From NCBI RefSeq assembly GCF_014137855.1, contig NZ_JACGWT010000001.1, positions 992,001 to 1,056,000 of the forward strand: DNA of 64,000 nt, written 5' to 3'. The notes beneath the pieces are model-generated. The model did not search any database. It was given only the letters and a program-made list of their open reading frames with translations, and was not told the DNA's origin. Source of the stretch: Microlunatus kandeliicorticis. Lineage in GTDB: Bacteria > Actinomycetota > Actinomycetes > Propionibacteriales > Propionibacteriaceae. Below, in pieces: positions 59,679 to 64,000 of this stretch. A program made the translations under genes and the position numbers. How positions within the stretch are numbered: position 1 is the stretch's first letter; every line of letters starts with the position of its first letter.

Positions 59679-59756
59679 GTGTGGTCCTGCCGTGTGGTCG
59701 TGCAGTGTGGTGATGCGGTGTGGTCCTGCCGTGTGGTCGTGCCGTGTGGTGGCCCG
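59679..59756. repeat. 13-bp minisatellite, six units
   Basis: Units GTGTGGTCCTGCC-like begin at 59679, 59692, 59705, 59718, 59731 and 59744. The first six bases GTGTGG are constant, the rest varies, and units 1 and 4 are identical. It lies between the ubiA start (minus) and a lipoprotein start (plus). Confidence 0.9.
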
Positions 59757-59812
59757 GCCCGCTCGGGTCGGCGTCTGGCTGAGCGGCGGCCGGACCCGGC
59801 CGTCCCAGCCCG

Positions 59813-59818
59813 TACCGT
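59813..59818 (+). promoter_or_regulatory. -10 box of leaderless lipoprotein gene
   Basis: TACCGT, six bases before the GTG at 59825. Confidence 0.45.
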
Positions 59819-59824
59819 GGGCGC

Positions 59825-60307
59825 GTGCGGTGGGAGCGCGAGCGGGGACGCGGGATGGCGACGGCCGTCGCCGTCGCCGTCGCCGGCACGGCTCTCGCGC
59901 TCTCCGGCTGCGCGGGCACGCCGATCGGTGCCCGCACCACGCCGACCCCGCAGCCCTCCGGGCCGAGCACGGCCGCGGTCTCGCCCAGCGCGATCCCCGA
60001 CTGCGGGGTGACGCTGGCCTCGCTCGGGTTCACGAACGGGCCGCGGCTGGCCTTCACCGTCCCGCGGGACAGCTACGTCACCGCGGCCTCCGACCAGGCC
60101 GGCCTGGTCACCGTGGTGTTCGCGGCACCCACAGCCGACGACGTCTACGAATACCTGCTCGTGGCACTGCCGAAGACCGGGTTCACCGTCACCGCGCGGC
60201 ACGCGGACCCGACCACGCCCGCGCTCGCGTTCACCGGGCAGGGCTGGACCGGCGAGTTCACCGGCAACGGCACCACCTCCGCGATCACCCTGCGCCCGGT
60301 CGGCTGA
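59825..60307 (+). CDS. Small lipoprotein of unknown function
   Basis: A 160-residue exported protein. A hydrophobic segment and lipobox LSGC (Cys29) are followed by a Thr/Pro/Ser linker to about residue 55 and a compact beta-rich domain (DCGVTLASLGFTNGPR, LVTVVFAAPTADDVYEYLLVALPKTGF). No family is recognised. It ends eight bases before the Nramp gene and may be cotranscribed with it, so a role in metal handling could be considered; there are no obvious metal-binding clusters. Confidence 0.8.
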   Translation: MRWERERGRGMATAVAVAVAGTALALSGCAGTPIGARTTPTPQPSGPSTAAVSPSAIPDCGVTLASLGFTNGPRLAFTVPRDSYVTAASDQAGLVTVVFAAPTADDVYEYLLVALPKTGFTVTARHADPTTPALAFTGQGWTGEFTGNGTTSAITLRPVG

Positions 60308-60314
60308 GGCCGCG

Positions 60315-61574
60315 ATGACCGTCACCCGCGAGCCGTCCACCGCGACCCGGCCCGGACGCGCCGCACTCGACCGGCTCCGGCTGCTCGGCCCGGCGTTCGT
60401 GGCGGCCATCGCCTACGTCGACCCGGGCAACGTGGCCACCAACACCGCCGCCGGCGCCGGGTTCGGCTATCTACTGCTCTGGGTGCTGGTCGGCGCCACC
60501 GTGATGGCCGGGTTGGTCCAGTACCTGTCGGCCAAGGTCGGGCTGCTCACCGGGCGGTCGCTGCCCGAGCTGGTCGGGCAGCGGAACCGCCGCGGCGCCC
60601 GGGTGGCCTACTGGCTGCAGGCCGAGGCGGTGGCGATGGCCACCGACCTGGCCGAGGTGGTCGGCGGCAGCGTCGCGCTCCAGCTCCTGTTCGGGCTGCC
60701 GCCGGTCGCCGGGGCGGTGGTCGTCGTGGTGGTCTCGACCACCCTGCTGCTGGCCCAGGACCGGCTCGGGCAGCGGACGTTCGAACGGGTGATCACCGGT
60801 CTGCTCGGCATCGTCACCCTCGGGTTCCTGGCCGGGCTGGTGTTCTCCCCGCCCGATCCGGTCGGGGTCGCGTCCGGTCTGCTGCCGCGGCTGGAGGGCA
60901 CCGACAGCGTGCTGCTGGCGGTCGGCATCCTCGGCGCCACGGTGATGCCGCACGCGATCTACCTGCACTCGGCGCTGGTCCGCGACCGGCACGGCAGCCT
61001 CGACGCGGCGGGGGTGCGCCGGCTGCTGCCCGCCGTCCGGCTCGACGTGGTGCTGGCCATGCTGGTGGCCGGCGGGGTCAACGTCGGGATGCTGCTGCTG
61101 GCCGCCGACGCGCTGTCCGGACGTCCGGAGGCGGTGGCCGCGGCGGACGGGCTGCAGGCCGCCCACGCGGCGATCGGCGCGGTGCTCGGGCCGGTCATCG
61201 CCACCTGCTTCGCCCTCGCCCTGCTGGCCTCCGGGCTGGCCTCCACCTCGGTCGGCGGCTACGCCGGTGCGGTGATCATGAGCGGGCTGCTGCACCGGCG
61301 GCTGCCGGTGCTGGTCCGCCGGCTGGTCACCGCGGTGCCGGCGCTGGTGCTGCTGGCGGTCGGGCTCGACCCGACCCGGATGCTGATCATCAGCCAGGTG
61401 GTGCTGTCCTTCGGGCTGCCGTTCGCGCTGGTCCCGCTGATCAGGATCGCGGGCGACCGGAGGCTGCTGGCGGCGGCGCCGACCCGCCGGGTCACCCTCG
61501 GGCTCGGCTGGTTGGTGGTCGGGCTGGTCTCGCTGCTCAACGTCGCGCTGATCGTCCTCACCGTCGTCGGCTGA
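60315..61574 (+). CDS. mntH: Nramp-family divalent metal transporter
   Basis: A 419-residue, 11-helix transporter. Helix 1 has the metal motif DPGNVATN and helix 6 has MPHAIYLHSAL (with the usual Met-Pro-His). The consensus transport loop and TDLAEVVGG are also present. It imports Mn(II) or Fe(II) with protons. The N-terminus is basic and short. The lipoprotein gene just upstream is the only probable operon partner. Confidence 0.93.
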   Translation: MTVTREPSTATRPGRAALDRLRLLGPAFVAAIAYVDPGNVATNTAAGAGFGYLLLWVLVGATVMAGLVQYLSAKVGLLTGRSLPELVGQRNRRGARVAYWLQAEAVAMATDLAEVVGGSVALQLLFGLPPVAGAVVVVVVSTTLLLAQDRLGQRTFERVITGLLGIVTLGFLAGLVFSPPDPVGVASGLLPRLEGTDSVLLAVGILGATVMPHAIYLHSALVRDRHGSLDAAGVRRLLPAVRLDVVLAMLVAGGVNVGMLLLAADALSGRPEAVAAADGLQAAHAAIGAVLGPVIATCFALALLASGLASTSVGGYAGAVIMSGLLHRRLPVLVRRLVTAVPALVLLAVGLDPTRMLIISQVVLSFGLPFALVPLIRIAGDRRLLAAAPTRRVTLGLGWLVVGLVSLLNVALIVLTVVG

Positions 61575-61607
61575 GCGCGCCCCGGACGGCGGTCGTCGGC
61601 CGCCGGG

Positions 61608-62237
61608 TCAGGAGGCGGGGCGGGCCCAGAGGTCGGGCCAGTCCAGCCCGAGCTCGCCGACCAGGGCCCGCAGCAGCGGCAGGCTGATCCCGACGACGTT
61701 GTGCGGGTCGCCCTCGATCCCGGTGACGAAGGCGCCACCCAGCCCGTCCAGGGTGAAGGCGCCGGCCACCACCAGCGGTTCGCCGGTGGCCACGTAGGCC
61801 TCGATCTCGGCGTCGGTGAGGTCGGCGAAGTGGACGGTGGTCGCGGCGGCCCGTCCGACCCGGCGCACGTCGCCGCCCTCGACCAGCAGCAGCCGGTGGC
61901 CGGTGTGGAGCACCCCGGACCGACCGCGCATCCGCCGCCACCGCTCGGTGGCCACCGCGGCGGTGTGCGGCTTGCCGAAGACCTCGCCGTCGAGCTCGAG
62001 CACCGAGTCGCAGCCGATCACCAGGGCCGGGCCGGCACCGACCCGCGGCAGCACGGCGTCGGCCTTGAGCTCGGCCAGCTGCTGGGCCAGCTCGGCGGGG
62101 ACGGTGGTGGTCACCACGGTCTCGTCGACCCCGGAGACGATCACCTCCGGGTCCAGCCCGGCGGACCGCAGCGTGGCCAGCCGGGCCGGCGAGGCGGAGC
62201 CGAGGACGACCCGGAGCCGGGACCCGGCCGGGATCAC
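61608..62237 (-). CDS. maf: Maf-family nucleoside triphosphate pyrophosphatase
   Basis: A 209-residue house-cleaning phosphatase with LGSASPARLATLRSAG at the N-terminus, GCDSVLELDGEVFGKP and GDPHNVVGISLPLL near the end. It hydrolyses non-canonical or specific nucleoside triphosphates and is linked to septum formation in some bacteria. The GTG overlaps the DUF885 stop (GTGA), so the two are coupled; the longer upstream frame belongs to the antisense/shifted reading of DUF885. Confidence 0.93.
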   Translation of the reverse strand: MIPAGSRLRVVLGSASPARLATLRSAGLDPEVIVSGVDETVVTTTVPAELAQQLAELKADAVLPRVGAGPALVIGCDSVLELDGEVFGKPHTAAVATERWRRMRGRSGVLHTGHRLLLVEGGDVRRVGRAAATTVHFADLTDAEIEAYVATGEPLVVAGAFTLDGLGGAFVTGIEGDPHNVVGISLPLLRALVGELGLDWPDLWARPAS

Positions 62238-63964
62238 AACCGGGCCAGCGCGCGGCGCAGCGGGTCGAGCCCCATCGGGCCGAGGTTGAGCGCGTCGGCG
62301 TGGAACTGCCGCAGGTCGAACGCGTCGCCCTGGCGGGCCTGCGTCTCGGCGCGCGCCTCGAGCCAGATCCGCTCGCCGATCTTGTAGCTCGGCGCCTGGC
62401 CCGGCCAGCCGAGGTAGCGGTCGACCTCGAACCGCAGCGTCGGCTCGTCGGTGGAGGTGTGGGCCATGATGAACTCGAGCCCGGCCTGCGGGGTCCACCG
62501 CTCACCCGGGCGGAAACCGAGGTGGTTGTCGGCGGGGATGGGCAGCTGCAAATGCATGCCGATGTCGATGATCACCCGGATGGCCCGGAACGCCTGCGCG
62601 TCGAGCATCCCCATCTTGTTGCCGGGGTCGTCGAGATAGCCGAGGTCGTCCATCAGCCGCTCGGCGTAGAGCGCCCACCCCTCGCCGTGCCCGGAGACCC
62701 AGCAGAGCTGCCGCTGCCAGCGGTTGAACAGGTCCGCCCGATAGGCGTTCTGGGCGACCTGGAGGTGGTGACCGGGGACGCCCTCGTGGTAGACGGTGGT
62801 CACCTCCTTCCAGGTGGAGAAGGTGTCGATGCCCTCCGGCACCGCCCACCACATCCGGCCCGGGCGGGAGAAGTCCTCGGTGGGGCCGGTGTAGTAGATC
62901 GCCCCGTCGTGGGTGGGGGCCAGGCAGCACTCGATCTTGCGGATCGGCTCCGGGATGTCGAAGTGGGTGCCCGACAGATCGGCCAGCGCACGGTCGGCGA
63001 GCCCCTGCATCCAGTCGCGGAAGGCCTCGGCGCTGGCGATCCGGCGCTGCGGGTCGGCGTCGAGCGCGGCCCAGGCGGCGTGGATGTCGTCGCTGCCGGT
63101 GAGCTCGCGGGCGATCCGCCGCTGCTGGTCCTGCAGCCGCCGCAGCTCCTCCCAGCCCCACTGGTAGGTCTCGAGCAGGTCCACCGCGGCGCCGAGGAAG
63201 TAGCGGCTGTTGAGGGCGTAGCGCTCCTCGCCGACCGCGTCGAGACTCGGCGCCTTGGGGGCGAGATCGTCGGTCAGCCAGCGGCCGAAGTCGGCGAACG
63301 CGGTCCGCGCGGTGTCGGCGGCCTCCCGCAGCTCGGCCCCGACCTCGTCGGCGTACTCCGCGGGCAGGCCGTCCACGAGCCCGGCGAAGAAGTCGTCGCT
63401 GCCGGACTGCCCGGTCCAGGACCGGATCTGCTCGACGGTGCCGTTGATCTGCCGGACGGCCGAGACGTTGCCGTCCTGCGCCTCGGCGGCGAGCGTCTCG
63501 CGGACCTGGCCGAGCGGGGTGCCGATCTCGCGCAGCCGGGTGGCGACGTGGTGCCACGCCTCGGCGCTGTCGGTCGGCATCAGGTCGAAGATCGAGCGGA
63601 TCTCCTGCGCGGCACCGGCGATCACGCTGACCCGGCTGGTGCTGATCCGCGCGTCGTAGAGCTCACCGGCCAGCCCAAGCCGTTCGAGCATCGCCTCCTT
63701 GGCGGTGTTCTCGCGCTCGTCGGTGGGTGCGGCGGCGACCAGGGCGGCGACCGTCCGGCGGTCGAGATCGGCCAGCGCCGCGTGCCCCTCGGGGCTGTAG
63801 TCGCTCCAGCGGTCGTCGTGACCGGGGACGCCGAGCAGAGTGGCCAGCTCGGGCTGCAGGGCGATCAGGTCGTCGACGTAGCGGTCGGCGATGGCGTCGA
63901 TCGGACGCGCGGCGGCGTCGGTGTGCTGCTCGGACCCGGACGTCCCGGACTGCGGTTCGGACAC
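62234..63964 (-). CDS. DUF885 family putative zinc peptidase
   Basis: A 576-residue protein, largely helical. The zinc-like motif HEGVPGHHLQ at about residue 392 and the downstream GEGWALYAERLMDDLG are the signature of DUF885, a family related to M3/M32-like metallopeptidases. It lacks a signal peptide, so is probably cytosolic. The GTG start is supported by TAGGGT seven bases upstream (leaderless). It is coupled to maf. The enzyme's substrate is unknown. Confidence 0.88.
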   Translation of the reverse strand: MSEPQSGTSGSEQHTDAAARPIDAIADRYVDDLIALQPELATLLGVPGHDDRWSDYSPEGHAALADLDRRTVAALVAAAPTDERENTAKEAMLERLGLAGELYDARISTSRVSVIAGAAQEIRSIFDLMPTDSAEAWHHVATRLREIGTPLGQVRETLAAEAQDGNVSAVRQINGTVEQIRSWTGQSGSDDFFAGLVDGLPAEYADEVGAELREAADTARTAFADFGRWLTDDLAPKAPSLDAVGEERYALNSRYFLGAAVDLLETYQWGWEELRRLQDQQRRIARELTGSDDIHAAWAALDADPQRRIASAEAFRDWMQGLADRALADLSGTHFDIPEPIRKIECCLAPTHDGAIYYTGPTEDFSRPGRMWWAVPEGIDTFSTWKEVTTVYHEGVPGHHLQVAQNAYRADLFNRWQRQLCWVSGHGEGWALYAERLMDDLGYLDDPGNKMGMLDAQAFRAIRVIIDIGMHLQLPIPADNHLGFRPGERWTPQAGLEFIMAHTSTDEPTLRFEVDRYLGWPGQAPSYKIGERIWLEARAETQARQGDAFDLRQFHADALNLGPMGLDPLRRALARL

Positions 63965-63971
63965 GGCTCCG

Positions 63972-63977
63972 ACCCTA
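63972..63977 (-). promoter_or_regulatory. -10 box of leaderless DUF885 promoter
   Basis: TAGGGT on the minus strand, seven bases before the GTG. Confidence 0.45.
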
Positions 63978-64000
63978 GCCGAACGCCCCGGTCCGGCCCC

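Noticed and set aside
1-64000. tRNA, rRNA, phage or insertion-sequence genes
   Set aside because: No transposase, integrase or CCA-ending cloverleaf sequence was recognised. A tRNAscan-SE run would settle the tRNA question.

Overview
The window is very GC-rich chromosomal DNA with GTG/ATG starts, many 1-4 base GTGA/ATGA stop-start overlaps and numerous apparently leaderless starts (TAnnnT 6-8 bases before the start codon). It looks like a free-living, saprophytic actinobacterium. Dozens of copies of a CTGAGCCTGTCGAAG element between genes, a Tat lipoprotein sugar transporter without its own ATPase, Ser/Thr kinases, UdgX and DprE1/DprE2/UbiA homologues fit Actinobacteria. From memory this repeat is common in Propionibacteriales, so a Microlunatus/Friedmanniella/Nocardioides-like organism is my best guess; no 16S or tRNA gene is present to confirm it.

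0-20 kb is about sugars and deoxyribose. A partial GH30 enzyme with a discoidin domain runs in from the left edge. It is followed by a deoC - aldehyde dehydrogenase - truncated aldehyde dehydrogenase - VOC operon, a VOC protein, an AlkA-like glycosylase lacking the usual catalytic Asp, and a secreted GH76 mannanase behind a LacI-type operator. After a repeat block come a lipoprotein amidase, a TspO-like membrane protein and an MDR oxidoreductase. Then follows a complete sugar uptake unit: two permeases and a Tat lipoprotein binding protein, divergent from a GH3 glycosidase and a LacI regulator, with separate palindromes in each promoter. The set resembles the Streptomyces bxl (xylo-oligosaccharide) cluster.

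20-32 kb holds a membrane protein with a degenerate kinase N-lobe and a four-gene operon, lat - ALDH7 - fused E1 alpha/beta - glutaryl-CoA dehydrogenase. That operon reads like lysine breakdown through aminoadipate and 2-oxoadipate to crotonyl-CoA. Next are a Ser/Thr kinase and a purine phosphorylase - phosphosugar mutase pair, which links to deoC through deoxyribose phosphate.

32-42 kb holds a cyclotransferase-like protein, a universal stress protein with an MFS transporter, a PfkB kinase with a Nudix hydrolase, a YceH-methyltransferase fusion, a GNAT protein, UdgX, the flavoprotein LpdA with a sirtuin, then a tandem repeat block and a Gly-rich membrane protein.

42-56 kb holds an acyl-CoA carboxylase biotin subunit, the 5-oxoprolinase genes pxpABC, a DinB protein, an unusual single-chain regulator with two TetR DNA-binding domains, a MerR (LiuR-like) regulator divergent from an acyl-CoA dehydrogenase - carboxyltransferase pair, a short hypothetical gene, an SDR, and a cyclohydrolase-like gene coupled to a FolD homologue that lacks the catalytic Lys.

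56-64 kb holds a TIM-barrel isomerase-like gene, the dprE2 - dprE1 - ubiA operon for decaprenyl-phosphate arabinose, a 13-bp minisatellite, a lipoprotein, an Nramp transporter, Maf and a DUF885 peptidase.
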